19,838 nt of DNA. It comes from Scytonema sp. UIC 10036 (GTDB lineage Bacteria; Cyanobacteriota; Cyanobacteriia; Cyanobacteriales; Nostocaceae). Shown one piece after another: positions 1 through 6,332 of the stretch. The stretch spans positions 1 through 19,838 of the forward strand of contig NZ_WJFC01000240.1 of NCBI RefSeq assembly GCF_009725235.1. Direction: 5' to 3'. The notes under the pieces are model-generated. The model was not told the DNA's origin. It searched no databases and saw only the letters and a list, made by a program, of their open reading frames with translations. A program made the translations under genes and the position numbers. Position 1 is the first letter of the stretch. Each line of letters starts with the position of its first letter.

Positions 1-2367
1 ACACCAGCCTCTTTTGAGCCAACAATTGATTACGTAGTCACAAAAATTCCACGTTTCGCCTTTGAAAAGTTTCCCGGTGCTGAGGCAGTACTGACAACAC
101 AAATGAAGTCAGTTGGAGAAGCAATGGCAATTGGGCGAACTTTTAATGAATCTTTTCAAAAAGCCCTACGTTCCTTAGAAACCGGACGTGCGGGTTGGGG
201 TTGTGACATGAAAGAAAAATTGCCCAGTGGCGAACAAATTCGCGCCCATCTGAGGACACCAAACCCCGAACGTATTTTTGCCGTGCGTCATGCCATGCTT
301 TTGGGTATGACTGTTGAGGAAATCTACGAGTTGACAGGAATTGACCCCTGGTTCCTCGATAAAATGCAGGAATTGCTGGAGGTAGAAAAATTCCTCAAAC
401 GAACACCGTTGCAGCAATTAACACTTGAGCAGATGTTTGAGGTGAAGCGACAGGGCTTTAGCGATCGCCAAATTGCCTATGCTACCAAAACAACAGAAGA
501 GGAGGTGCGTGCATACCGCAAACAACTAGGCGTGATTCCAGTTTACAAGACAGTAGACACTTGTGCTGCTGAATTTGAAGCATTTACCCCATACCATTAT
601 TCTACCTACGAAGAAGAAACTGAAGTGGCCCACACGACCAAACCCAAAGTTATGATTTTGGGAGGAGGTCCCAACCGTATTGGACAGGGTATTGAGTTTG
701 ACTACTGTTGCTGTCACGCTGCCTTTGCCTTAAAAGACGCTCTTTACGAAACGATCATGGTTAACTCCAACCCAGAAACCGTCTCTACTGATTACGATAC
801 AAGCGATCGCCTTTACTTTGAGCCACTGACAAGAGAAGATGTACTTAACATTATTGAGGCAGAAAACCCTGTTGGGGTGATTGTACAGTTTGGCGGTCAA
901 ACACCGTTAAAGTTATCAGTTCCGTTGCAAAAATATTTACAGGGACTGGGGACTGGCGACAAGGGAGACAAGGGAGACAAGGGAGACAAGGTAGAATCTT
1001 CTTCCTTGTCTACCCCCTCTCCCTTGTCCCCAATCACAAAAATCTGGGGAACTTCACCGGATTCGATTGACATGGCTGAAGATCGCGAGAAGTTTGAGAA
1101 AATTCTCAAAGACTTGAATATTGCCCAACCTCCAAATGGAACTGCCCGGAGTTATGAGGATGCTCTGATTGTTGCCAAACGCATTGGTTATCCAGTTGTT
1201 GTGCGTCCTAGCTACGTATTGGGTGGACGGGCAATGGAAATTGTCTACTCCGATACTGAGTTAGAACGCTATATGACCTTTGCCGTACAGGTAGAGCCAG
1301 AACATCCAATTCTGATTGATAAGTTTTTAGAAAATGCTATCGAGGTCGATGTAGATGCGATCGCCGACCATACGGGGCAAGTGGTTATAGGTGGTATAAT
1401 GGAGCACATTGAGCAAGCAGGGATTCACTCTGGAGATTCTGCTTGTACCTTGCCGAGCATTTCTTTACCCCCGTTAGTGTTAGAAAAAATTCGTGCTTGG
1501 ACAACGCAATTAGCTTCGGCACTCAATGTTGTGGGATTAATGAATATCCAGTTTGCCATTGTTGGCTCTCAAACATATTCGCCTCAAGTTTATATCCTTG
1601 AAGCCAATCCCCGCGCATCCCGTACTGTTCCATTCGTTTCCAAAGCAACAGGTGTGCCGTTGGCAAAGCTTGCCTCATTAATTATGTCCGGGAAAACTTT
1701 AAAAGAGTTAGGCTTTACCAAAGAAGTCATTCCAGATCGTATTGCGGTCAAAGAAGCTGTCTTGCCGTTTAATAAATTCCCCGGTACTGATGTCATTTTA
1801 GGTCCCGAAATGCGCTCCACAGGTGAGGTGATGGGTATCGATAAGGATTTTGGACGTGCCTTTGCCAAAGCAGAACTAGGCGCTGGGGAACGTTTACCCT
1901 TAAGTGGAACAGTCTTTGTCTCAATGAACGATCGCGATAAGATGGCTGCAGTTGCTGTTGTCCAAGAGTTCATCAATTTAGGTTTTTCGGTGATGGCGAC
2001 GCAAGGAACTCGTAGCGTCCTTACCGAACATGGTTTAGATGTTGAGTTAGTGCTGAAATTGCACGAAGGGCGTCCTCATGTTTTAGACGCAATCAAGAAC
2101 CACAGAATTCAACTCATTATTAACACCCCATCTGGAGAAGATGCTTACAGTGATGCTAAACTCATTCGCCGCACAGCCTTAACTTATAAAATCCCCATCG
2201 TGACTACCATTGCTGGGGCAAAAGCTACTGTCGCTGCCATCCGTTCGCTTCAAAGTACAACTTTGTCATTGGGCATGGGGCATGGGGCAAATTTATCGGT
2301 ATTAACCGTCAAAAACACTCCCGGCACTGACCTCCACCGAAATAGCGGACAACCAGTCGATAGATAA
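1..2367 (+). CDS. carB: Carbamoyl-phosphate synthase large chain, 5' end outside the window
   Basis: CarB makes carbamoyl phosphate from bicarbonate, ATP and ammonia supplied by the CarA glutaminase subunit, for arginine and pyrimidine synthesis in the cytoplasm. The frame is open from base 1, so the ATG at 103 is internal. About 788 of the usual 1,080 or so residues are present. In order they are the end of the first ATP-grasp unit (PTIDYVVTKIPRF), the oligomerisation domain, the second N-terminal fold (GGGPNRIGQGIEFDYCC, NSNPETVSTDYD), the second ATP-grasp domain (VRPSYVLGGRAMEI, EANPRASRTVPF) and the MGS-type allosteric domain (ATQGTRSVLTEHG to TTIAGAKATVAAIRSLQ). Two things are odd. About 30 residues rich in DKG repeats are inserted near 942-1031, where other CarB proteins have a short loop. 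After RSLQSTTLS the usual short C-terminus is absent and is replaced by a tail encoded by a 75-bp repeat that recurs three times downstream. All visible core motifs are intact, so the enzyme is probably functional. Confidence 0.97.
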   Translation, partial: TPASFEPTIDYVVTKIPRFAFEKFPGAEAVLTTQMKSVGEAMAIGRTFNESFQKALRSLETGRAGWGCDMKEKLPSGEQIRAHLRTPNPERIFAVRHAMLLGMTVEEIYELTGIDPWFLDKMQELLEVEKFLKRTPLQQLTLEQMFEVKRQGFSDRQIAYATKTTEEEVRAYRKQLGVIPVYKTVDTCAAEFEAFTPYHYSTYEEETEVAHTTKPKVMILGGGPNRIGQGIEFDYCCCHAAFALKDALYETIMVNSNPETVSTDYDTSDRLYFEPLTREDVLNIIEAENPVGVIVQFGGQTPLKLSVPLQKYLQGLGTGDKGDKGDKGDKVESSSLSTPSPLSPITKIWGTSPDSIDMAEDREKFEKILKDLNIAQPPNGTARSYEDALIVAKRIGYPVVVRPSYVLGGRAMEIVYSDTELERYMTFAVQVEPEHPILIDKFLENAIEVDVDAIADHTGQVVIGGIMEHIEQAGIHSGDSACTLPSISLPPLVLEKIRAWTTQLASALNVVGLMNIQFAIVGSQTYSPQVYILEANPRASRTVPFVSKATGVPLAKLASLIMSGKTLKELGFTKEVIPDRIAVKEAVLPFNKFPGTDVILGPEMRSTGEVMGIDKDFGRAFAKAELGAGERLPLSGTVFVSMNDRDKMAAVAVVQEFINLGFSVMATQGTRSVLTEHGLDVELVLKLHEGRPHVLDAIKNHRIQLIINTPSGEDAYSDAKLIRRTALTYKIPIVTTIAGAKATVAAIRSLQSTTLSLGMGHGANLSVLTVKNTPGTDLHRNSGQPVDR
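942..1031. repeat. Short tandem repeat with flanking inverted arms, inserted in frame in carB
   Basis: Four 9-bp units of GACAAGGGA type start at 958 (the last is GACAAGGTA). They are followed about 20 bases later by the complementary sequence CCCTTGTCCCC, so the whole can fold into a hairpin. The period of 9 keeps the reading frame and encodes DKG repeats. Elements of this style are common between genes in filamentous cyanobacteria. Here one sits inside an essential gene, in a loop between the second pre-ATP-grasp fold and the second ATP-grasp domain. Confidence 0.85.
2293..2367 (+). repeat. 75-bp direct repeat, copy R1 (forms the end of carB)
   Basis: The repeat starts TTATCGGT, has eight variable bases (ATTAACCG), then a 45-base core beginning TCAAAAACACTCCCGGCACT and ending GCGGACAAC, then CAGTCGATAGATAA. 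Its last three bases are the carB stop codon. R1 and R3 share 44 of the 45 core bases. The outermost TTATC and GATAA are complementary. Confidence 0.9.
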
Positions 2368-2372
2368 AGGGG

Positions 2373-2388
2373 GAGGGGAAAACCCCTC
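2373..2388. terminator. Small hairpin behind carB, weak terminator candidate
   Basis: GAGGGG-AAAA-CCCCTC forms a perfect 6-bp stem between the convergent carB and the leftward SLOG gene. Neither strand has a clear T-tract, so function as an intrinsic terminator is uncertain. Confidence 0.4.
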
Positions 2389-2397
2389 ATAGTTGGA

Positions 2398-2856
2398 TTA
2401 AAAGATTGACAACTGAATAGATGCAGGTTCCTCCAACCAGGCTGGAAGTTTTATTTCAGTAAGGGGAAAAATTTTTATTTCTAACCCTCGGTAGGCAGCG
2501 TAAGCGATCGTCAACCAAGTGCCACTGCCGTTGCCGTTGGGGTTTTTACTGGATCTACAGCCAACAGGGCATTCCTTGTTAGGGTAGGCGTAAAGAATTG
2601 AATCTGGGTAATTTGCGATCGCATCAATCATTCGTTTGCTACGTTCTGCAAAGTGGTAGCGTTCGTGACCTGCAACTTCGTAAACGTTAACCTGTTTGTG
2701 ATGGTTGTAAGCAAAGCTGCGAACAAACAAATCCAAACCTTTGGCGTCTCCTACGTGCCAGTCAGAGGGTGTTTTAATAAGGTGTCGTAATTCCGTTTCA
2801 ACTAATTCAATTTGAGCTTGTGTTAAGTTTCTTGGTCCAGTAAAAGCAATGTTCAT
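2398..2856 (-). CDS. SLOG-superfamily (DprA/LOG-like Rossmann fold) protein
   Basis: A 152-residue cytoplasmic protein. The N-terminus MNIAFTGPRNLT (first strand plus TGPR loop), the WHVGDAKGLDLFVR motif at residues 33-46 and the late GSGTWLTIAYAAYRGLEI segment match the SLOG fold, which binds nucleotides or nucleotide-derived ligands. The family includes DprA, LOG phosphoribohydrolases and sensors in phage and conflict systems. The exact ligand or reaction cannot be read from the sequence. The length fits a single-domain SLOG protein. It is transcribed leftward, divergent from the 3020 gene, from a promoter region with a GGTAACATA box. On the minus strand TAGTAT/TATAAG lies just after the box and may serve as the -10. 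The stop lies 30 bases from the carB stop, so the two genes converge. Confidence 0.72.
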   Translation of the reverse strand: MNIAFTGPRNLTQAQIELVETELRHLIKTPSDWHVGDAKGLDLFVRSFAYNHHKQVNVYEVAGHERYHFAERSKRMIDAIANYPDSILYAYPNKECPVGCRSSKNPNGNGSGTWLTIAYAAYRGLEIKIFPLTEIKLPAWLEEPASIQLSIF

Positions 2857-2888
2857 ATCTAGTCCTGTAAAAATTTACCTTATACTAA

Positions 2889-2897
2889 TATGTTACC
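2889..2897 (-). promoter_or_regulatory. Shared operator-like box, leftward promoter of block A
   Basis: TATGTTACC on the plus strand (GGTAACATA reading toward the SLOG gene). A -10-like TAGTAT/TATAAG follows immediately on the minus strand. This is the same box and placement as in the other divergent regions. Confidence 0.65.
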
Positions 2898-2971
2898 GTA
2901 TTAAATGTTTATTTTAAAGAAGTTTTAGTTTACTTTTACTAATATATTGTTTCTTTAAAGACGATTAATAG

Positions 2972-2980
2972 GGTAACATA
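2972..2980 (+). promoter_or_regulatory. Shared operator-like box, rightward promoter of block A
   Basis: GGTAACATA, preceded by AATAG and followed by a perfect -10 hexamer TATAAT at 2987-2992, 27 bases before the ATG at 3020. The box would lie in the spacer between -35 and -10, a typical place for a repressor site. Confidence 0.7.
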
Positions 2981-3019
2981 TTTTGTTATAATATAAATGT
3001 ACCGATTAAGGTTCTTCCA

Positions 3020-3325
3020 ATGCTTTATTCTTCCTTTTCTGAAGCTAAATCTAATCCTTCTATTTATGCAAAATACATTTCTATTTGGCAGTTACCTTCT
3101 CCTTACAAAAATCCCGATGAAGAACGTTTTTTGGATAATTGTGTTGAAAAAATAACAGATGCTGCTGAAGCATTTGATTTTATTGGGGTAATTAATGTAG
3201 GTGCAACTTGCTACAAGTTAGCTTCTACAAAAGAACAAAAAGAATACATTCTTGACGTTGAAAAAATCTGCATTAAAATTTTAATGATGATAGGTGTTCC
3301 AGCTCCAAATCCAAACGATATTTAA
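3020..3325 (+). CDS. Small protein of unknown function
   Basis: 101 residues, beginning MLYSSFSEAKSNPS. I do not recognise the family. The sequence looks soluble and mainly helical, with FLDNCVEKITDAAEAFDFIG and LDVEKICIKILMMIGVPAPN segments, and no signal peptide or membrane segment. It is AT-rich, unlike carB, which suggests foreign origin. It is first in a rightward pair with the 2OG-oxygenase gene, but a good hairpin terminator between them means the second gene may be partly uncoupled. The TATAAT promoter with overlapping operator-like box lies just upstream. Confidence 0.7.
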   Translation: MLYSSFSEAKSNPSIYAKYISIWQLPSPYKNPDEERFLDNCVEKITDAAEAFDFIGVINVGATCYKLASTKEQKEYILDVEKICIKILMMIGVPAPNPNDI

Positions 3326-3332
3326 TTAATGA

Positions 3333-3360
3333 TAAGGGGGTGAAAACCTCCTTACTTTTT
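3333..3360 (+). terminator. Intrinsic terminator after the 3020 gene
   Basis: TAAGGGGGT-GAAA-ACCTCCTTA forms a 9-bp stem (one G-U pair) with a GNRA-like loop, followed by CTTTTT. A near-copy of this hairpin recurs at 3895, after the next gene. Confidence 0.8.
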
Positions 3361-3389
3361 AATAAAGAGAGTAGTGAAAGAGGTGTATT

Positions 3390-3884
3390 GTGTTGGTACG
3401 TAAGGGTTTTGTAGATAAAGAAAAGATTTGGAAGTTTGTTAAAGGTTTTGAGAATTTACTTGAGGACGAAACTTGGAATAGTAAGGTTAATACTAGCAAT
3501 AGGAAATGTGTTTGGTTGGGTTTGGGAGTTAATTTAGGAATTAAAAGTGAAGTTTACAAAGGGTTAGATATCGATAACGGGTTAAGAAAGAAATGTAACG
3601 AACTATGGGATGGAACCGACTGGAATAGCATCTTAATTTATAAGTACGAACCAGGTACGGAGTTAAAGGAACATATCGATAGAGACTTATTTGAGGATAA
3701 AGTAATTTTGATAAATGTGAGCAAAGATGACTTGTTTGGGGGAAATATCAAATTTATTTATCAGGGTAAGGAAGAAATATTAAGTAACGGTGAAATAATT
3801 CAATTCAATAACAAGGTAAAACATGGAATAAGGAAAGTAAGTGAGGAGAGATGGAGTATCAGCATTAGAAAGGTAAAAATTTAA
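3390..3884 (+). CDS. 2-oxoglutarate/Fe(II)-dependent oxygenase, AlkB-like or related
   Basis: 164 residues from a GTG start with AGAGGTG as ribosome site 6 bases upstream. The C-terminal half is a compact jelly-roll core of the 2OG-Fe(II) superfamily. YEPGTELKEHIDRD supplies the first His and Asp iron ligands (H95, D97), NKVKHGIRKV the second His (H145), and R154 or R160 of EERWSISIRKV the 2-oxoglutarate salt bridge. LFGGNIKF fits the usual glycine-rich strand. Such enzymes hydroxylate or demethylate substrates. AlkB types repair alkylated nucleic acid, and others modify proteins or bases. The substrate cannot be deduced. The gene is strongly AT-rich and sits in the accessory block with the SLOG protein. 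A good terminator follows it. Confidence 0.75.
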   Translation: MLVRKGFVDKEKIWKFVKGFENLLEDETWNSKVNTSNRKCVWLGLGVNLGIKSEVYKGLDIDNGLRKKCNELWDGTDWNSILIYKYEPGTELKEHIDRDLFEDKVILINVSKDDLFGGNIKFIYQGKEEILSNGEIIQFNNKVKHGIRKVSEERWSISIRKVKI

Positions 3885-3894
3885 GTAAAAGAAA

Positions 3895-3916
3895 GGAGGT
3901 GAAAACCTCCTTTTTT
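3895..3916 (+). terminator. Intrinsic terminator after the oxygenase gene
   Basis: GGAGGT-GAAA-ACCTCC stem followed directly by TTTTTT. The T-tract runs into the start of repeat copy R2. Confidence 0.9.
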
Positions 3917-3990
3917 ATCGGTCAAAAGTGTCAAAACTAGTCCGGCACTGACCTTTTACCCAAATTATCGGACAGCTAGTTGATAGATAG
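3915..3990 (+). repeat. 75-bp direct repeat, copy R2
   Basis: TTATCGGT, eight variable bases (CAAAAGTG), then TCAAAACTAGTCCGGCACTG and GACC, with a diverged right half that still contains TCGGACAG and ends GATAGATAG. It has one single-base deletion and about two inserted bases relative to R1, for 76 bp in total. It lies between the converging blocks A and B, in the same position and orientation as the other copies. Confidence 0.82.
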
Positions 3991-4012
3991 AGGGAAAAGC
4001 CCCTCTAGTGAG

Positions 4013-4402
4013 TTAGCGTTTGTGACGTTTGCGTTTCAATCTTTTTTCTCTAACTGCAAATGCGAAAGCGTCTGGTGGTAAGCAGGGAAGGGATACCTTG
4101 ACTTGTGTTGTTGTTATACGAAGAGCACAGTAAGCACCAGCATAGAAGAAATCAGACGCATTTTGTTCAACTCTCTTAGCAGATTTAATAGCAGCCTGTG
4201 GGTCAAAATCAGCGATATCAAATGCAACCACAGCAACCCATCCAGTGAATGAGCGACGGCTAGGACGCAACCACAAAGAAGATACACAATAGTCTTCACA
4301 AAAAATCTTGATGTCCATCCAAGTTGGTGCTGGTAATGAAGCAACAGCTTGCCACTTTTGAGTATTGGGTGTGTAAGGAATTAGTTTAATCATGTCTTTC
4401 AA
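4013..4402 (-). CDS. Protein of unknown function with a basic C-terminus
   Basis: 129 residues (MKDMIKLIPYTPNTQKWQA...). I do not recognise a family. Visible features are tryptophan-containing TPNTQKWQA and LPAPTWMDIKIF segments, an SSLWLRPSRRSFTGWVAVVAF stretch, and a very basic tail (REKRLKRKRHKR) that could bind nucleic acid. There is no signal peptide. It is the only leftward gene of block B and starts 16 bases beyond a GGTAACATA box plus a minus-strand TATAAT. The gene is therefore likely under the same control as its divergent neighbours. Confidence 0.68.
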   Translation of the reverse strand: MKDMIKLIPYTPNTQKWQAVASLPAPTWMDIKIFCEDYCVSSLWLRPSRRSFTGWVAVVAFDIADFDPQAAIKSAKRVEQNASDFFYAGAYCALRITTTQVKVSLPCLPPDAFAFAVREKRLKRKRHKR

Positions 4403-4418
4403 CCTTGTATTATATTAA

Positions 4419-4427
4419 TATGTTACC
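4419..4427 (-). promoter_or_regulatory. Shared operator-like box, leftward promoter of block B
   Basis: TATGTTACC on the plus strand. On the minus strand it reads GGGTAACATATTAA and runs into a perfect TATAAT (plus-strand 4409-4414) before the 4402 start. Box and -10 are arranged as at 2972. Confidence 0.7.
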
Positions 4428-4525
4428 CTTTTAAAAGTTTGCTATGTAAAGGTTTTAGATAACATTATATTTAAGATTATGTTATAAATATTGTGTAAAC
4501 TCCTTGTAATTAAAGGAATAAATAG

Positions 4526-4534
4526 GGTAACATA
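4526..4534 (+). promoter_or_regulatory. Shared operator-like box, rightward promoter of block B
   Basis: AATAGGGTAACATATTAA, nearly identical to the 2967-2982 site, 32 bases before the ATG at 4567. The -10 is less clear here. An AATAGGG sequence recurs at 4549. Confidence 0.65.
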
Positions 4535-4566
4535 TTAATAGTTAAGTAAATAGGGTATAGGTTCAA

Positions 4567-4749
4567 ATGACTGAGTTCAGATGCACACGTAACGCACCAT
4601 ATGTAACTGCTAACTGCTTGGGAAACCAAGACACAAGCAGCAGACAAGGTTATTACGTCTGTGCAGCTTCTAAAAAGGAAGCTTTAAAAATCATGTCTGC
4701 AATATTTCCAGCAGAGGTTAAAGATGGTTTCACAGTCGAGTTGAAATAG
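4567..4749 (+). CDS. Very small protein of unknown function
   Basis: 60 residues. The sequence TEFRCTRNAPYVTANCLGN, then SRQGYYVCAASKKEALKIM, with three cysteines, resembles a compact beta-rich domain followed by a helix. YYVCAASKKEALKIM suggests a strand-helix unit like those in small phage or plasmid proteins. I do not recognise a family. It is the first rightward gene of block B, just after the operator-like box, and 74 bases before the next gene in the same direction. Confidence 0.6.
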   Translation: MTEFRCTRNAPYVTANCLGNQDTSSRQGYYVCAASKKEALKIMSAIFPAEVKDGFTVELK

Positions 4750-4823
4750 TTTTAAAAACTGCTGCAGCTCTTGGCGGGGATGCAGCAGTCTCAAACCCTT
4801 AAGCACGTAAAGGATTTAAATCA

Positions 4824-5087
4824 ATGATAGAACAGATTGTAATTGACCAAGACCAAATCGAGCAGATCGTAGATAAGCTGATTGCTGTGGGAGTTTCTAC
4901 TTGCGCTCAAGCTCCAAGAGCAGTTGTTGAAGCTGCAGTTGTTAAATGGCTGAAGGACCATATCGACAACATCGTACAAGATGCGGACTGGTGGATAAGA
5001 AAGGAATGCGATATGCACAAGTATGGGCTTCCTTATGAAGACGAGCTTTCAGAGGCTTTTGAAGCTCAAGAGAAGTTAACGGCGTAA
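4824..5087 (+). CDS. Small acidic helical protein of unknown function
   Basis: 87 residues, largely helical and acidic (IVIDQDQIEQIVDKLIAVGV, then AVVEAAVVKWLKDHIDNIVQ and DADWWIRKECDMHKYGLPYE). No signal peptide or membrane segment and no family recognised. It follows the 4567 gene in the same direction and is closed by a hairpin terminator at 5099-5125. A reverse-strand open frame over the same bases is a shadow. Confidence 0.65.
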   Translation: MIEQIVIDQDQIEQIVDKLIAVGVSTCAQAPRAVVEAAVVKWLKDHIDNIVQDADWWIRKECDMHKYGLPYEDELSEAFEAQEKLTA

Positions 5088-5098
5088 GCCGAACGAAA

Positions 5099-5125
5099 AA
5101 CCCCACTTATTTATTAGGTGGGGTT
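5099..5125 (+). terminator. Hairpin terminator after the 4824 gene
   Basis: AACCCCAC and GTGGGGTT form an 8-bp stem around an 11-base AT-rich loop. Only a short T-run follows, so it may leak into the next three genes. Confidence 0.7.
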
Positions 5126-5157
5126 GATTACTCACTTAATACGTTCAATTCTAATCG

Positions 5158-5679
5158 ATGAAAACTGACAATCAAGAATTTTTACTTTCACATTCGCAAG
5201 AAACCAACGCCGTACAACTAGCCCTACCCCTGGGTATTTCCAGCACTCCACAGAGAGAGCTATTACCAGATGGCAGACCGACAGCAGGACAACGATGGAA
5301 GGATGCTCTTGCAGATGGCACATATGAAGGAAGCTTTTTGGAATTTTGTAGATGGGAAATGAGACGAGACGCACAAGACCAGGGCTTTCGATGCGTAGCG
5401 GATTACTTTGCTGGAATAGCTATGGGAATGAAAGCTGAGGAGTATTACAGCGAATATCTTTCTGCTTTAGATACAGTTTCTGAACCATGCACATACACAG
5501 CAGAGCAACTGAGCAACGACGAATACAAGCCCAAACGTCAATGGTCGGTAGAGGCAAAACAGCGAAACAGGCTGAAACGACTGCAAAAACGAATCAGTAA
5601 GCAATACACCATTCCAGACCTATATGAGAAAGAACTAGCCAATGCGATCGCTGCTAAACCGGAGTATTACGGCGTATGA
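5158..5679 (+). CDS. Protein of unknown function with a basic C-terminal half
   Basis: 173 residues. Recognisable stretches are a proline/glycine-rich RELLPDGRPTAGQRWKDALA segment, FLEFCRWEMRRDAQDQGF, and a basic helical region KPKRQWSVEAKQRNRLKRLQ that could contact nucleic acid. I do not recognise the family. It starts a tight three-gene rightward operon: its stop overlaps the next start (ATGA at 5676), so the two are translationally coupled. Confidence 0.7.
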   Translation: MKTDNQEFLLSHSQETNAVQLALPLGISSTPQRELLPDGRPTAGQRWKDALADGTYEGSFLEFCRWEMRRDAQDQGFRCVADYFAGIAMGMKAEEYYSEYLSALDTVSEPCTYTAEQLSNDEYKPKRQWSVEAKQRNRLKRLQKRISKQYTIPDLYEKELANAIAAKPEYYGV

Positions 5680-5906
5680 AAGAGAAAAGCTGGATACAGC
5701 TAGAACTAGACCTCCCAGGTTTTTATTTACGTGACGGAACTAGAGTCAGATTACTTCCTCCACACCCAGATGCCGGAAAGACAGGAAGAATCAGCTTGAA
5801 TCCTTACTGGCTGGGAAGTGGTTACAGAGTCAATCTCAGGGGTAAGGGTGTGCGTGCTGAAAGGTCGGAAATGGAAGTTTTGAAATTACCTAAAAGAAAG
5901 TGGTGA
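5676..5906 (+). CDS. Small SH3-like or KOW-like protein of unknown function
   Basis: 76 residues, starting inside the stop codon of the upstream gene (ATGA). The segment YLRDGTRVRLLPPHPDAGKT, then GRISLNPYWLGSGYRVNLRG, looks like a small beta-barrel of the kind seen in KOW/SH3-type domains (G-x-V-R-L...G-K-x-G-x-I). This is an inference from pattern only. The C-terminus KLPKRKW is basic. It overlaps or abuts the next gene. Confidence 0.65.
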   Translation: MKEKSWIQLELDLPGFYLRDGTRVRLLPPHPDAGKTGRISLNPYWLGSGYRVNLRGKGVRAERSEMEVLKLPKRKW

Positions 5907-5911
5907 GACAA

Positions 5912-6127
5912 ATGATTTATCAATGTGGAGAAGAAGGACTGACCTGGTTTACTGTTTACTTGGAGGTCGATGAAGATTTTACCGTCGTATTGTGGTTCCG
6001 ACCCATTAATGGCTGGAATTGGACATATTACTTTCAGGAGGTTGACGAGATGTGGCGAGGAGGCTTTGACACTCTAGACAAAGCAATCAACGCCGCACTT
6101 CAAGAAATAGATACTTACTTTGATTAA
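5912..6127 (+). CDS. Small tryptophan-rich protein of unknown function
   Basis: 71 residues from the ATG at 5912. Two GTG codons at 5900 and 5903 are also in frame, but GGTGAG is well placed as ribosome site for the ATG, so I prefer it. The sequence VVLWFRPINGWNWTYYFQ followed by an acidic helix FDTLDKAINAALQEID suggests a compact beta-alpha domain. Family not recognised. It is last in the operon 5158-6127 and is followed by a strong terminator. Confidence 0.65.
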   Translation: MIYQCGEEGLTWFTVYLEVDEDFTVVLWFRPINGWNWTYYFQEVDEMWRGGFDTLDKAINAALQEIDTYFD

Positions 6128-6135
6128 ATAAACGA

Positions 6136-6160
6136 GGGGAGTTAAAGCTCTCCTTTTTTT
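6136..6160 (+). terminator. Intrinsic terminator of the block B rightward operon
   Basis: GGGGAG-TTAAAG-CTCTCC (one G-U pair) followed by seven T. Confidence 0.85.
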
Positions 6161-6162
6161 GT

Positions 6163-6179
6163 CTGTGCAAGTTGCACAG
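6163..6179. repeat. 17-bp palindrome CTGTGCAAGTTGCACAG
   Basis: Perfect 8-bp inverted repeat around a central G, followed by TAA. It also occurs exactly at 9423 and 11049, and in degenerate form at 7476 and 9171. Confidence 0.8.
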
Positions 6180-6189
6180 TAAATCACAC

Positions 6190-6264
6190 TCATCGGTGAG
6201 AGATATCAAAAACACTCCCGGCACTGACCTTCACCGAAATAGCGGACAACAAGTTTGTAGATGA
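6190..6264 (+). repeat. 75-bp direct repeat, copy R3
   Basis: TCATCGGT, eight variable bases (GAGAGATA), then the same 45-base core as R1 with a single mismatch, ending GTAGATGA. Read in the carB phase it is open and ends in TGA at the position of the carB stop. The outer ends TCATC and GATGA are complementary, a compensatory change relative to TTATC/GATAA in R1. Confidence 0.9.
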
Positions 6265-6267
6265 AAA

Positions 6268-6291
6268 AACCCCCGCCTTTTGGTGGGGGTT
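6268..6291 (-). terminator. Intrinsic terminator of the BRO-like gene
   Basis: AACCCCCGCC-TTTT-GGTGGGGGTT has a 10-bp stem with one G-U pair. On the minus strand it is followed by a run of T, so it best fits the leftward gene. A related hairpin plus the same TTTGTC-TTTAGGG downstream sequence recurs at 9133. Confidence 0.8.
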
Positions 6292-6332
6292 TGTCGTTTA
6301 GGGGGGGAATTAAGCTACTTCACGTTAAACCG

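Noticed and set aside
942..1031. Frame-disrupting insertion in carB
   Set aside because: The repeat period is 9 and the total keeps frame. All downstream CarB motifs are intact.
2293..2367. Classical integron attC site
   Set aside because: The length and complementary ends fit loosely, but I see no GTTRRRY-type core at the ends and no integrase gene in the window.
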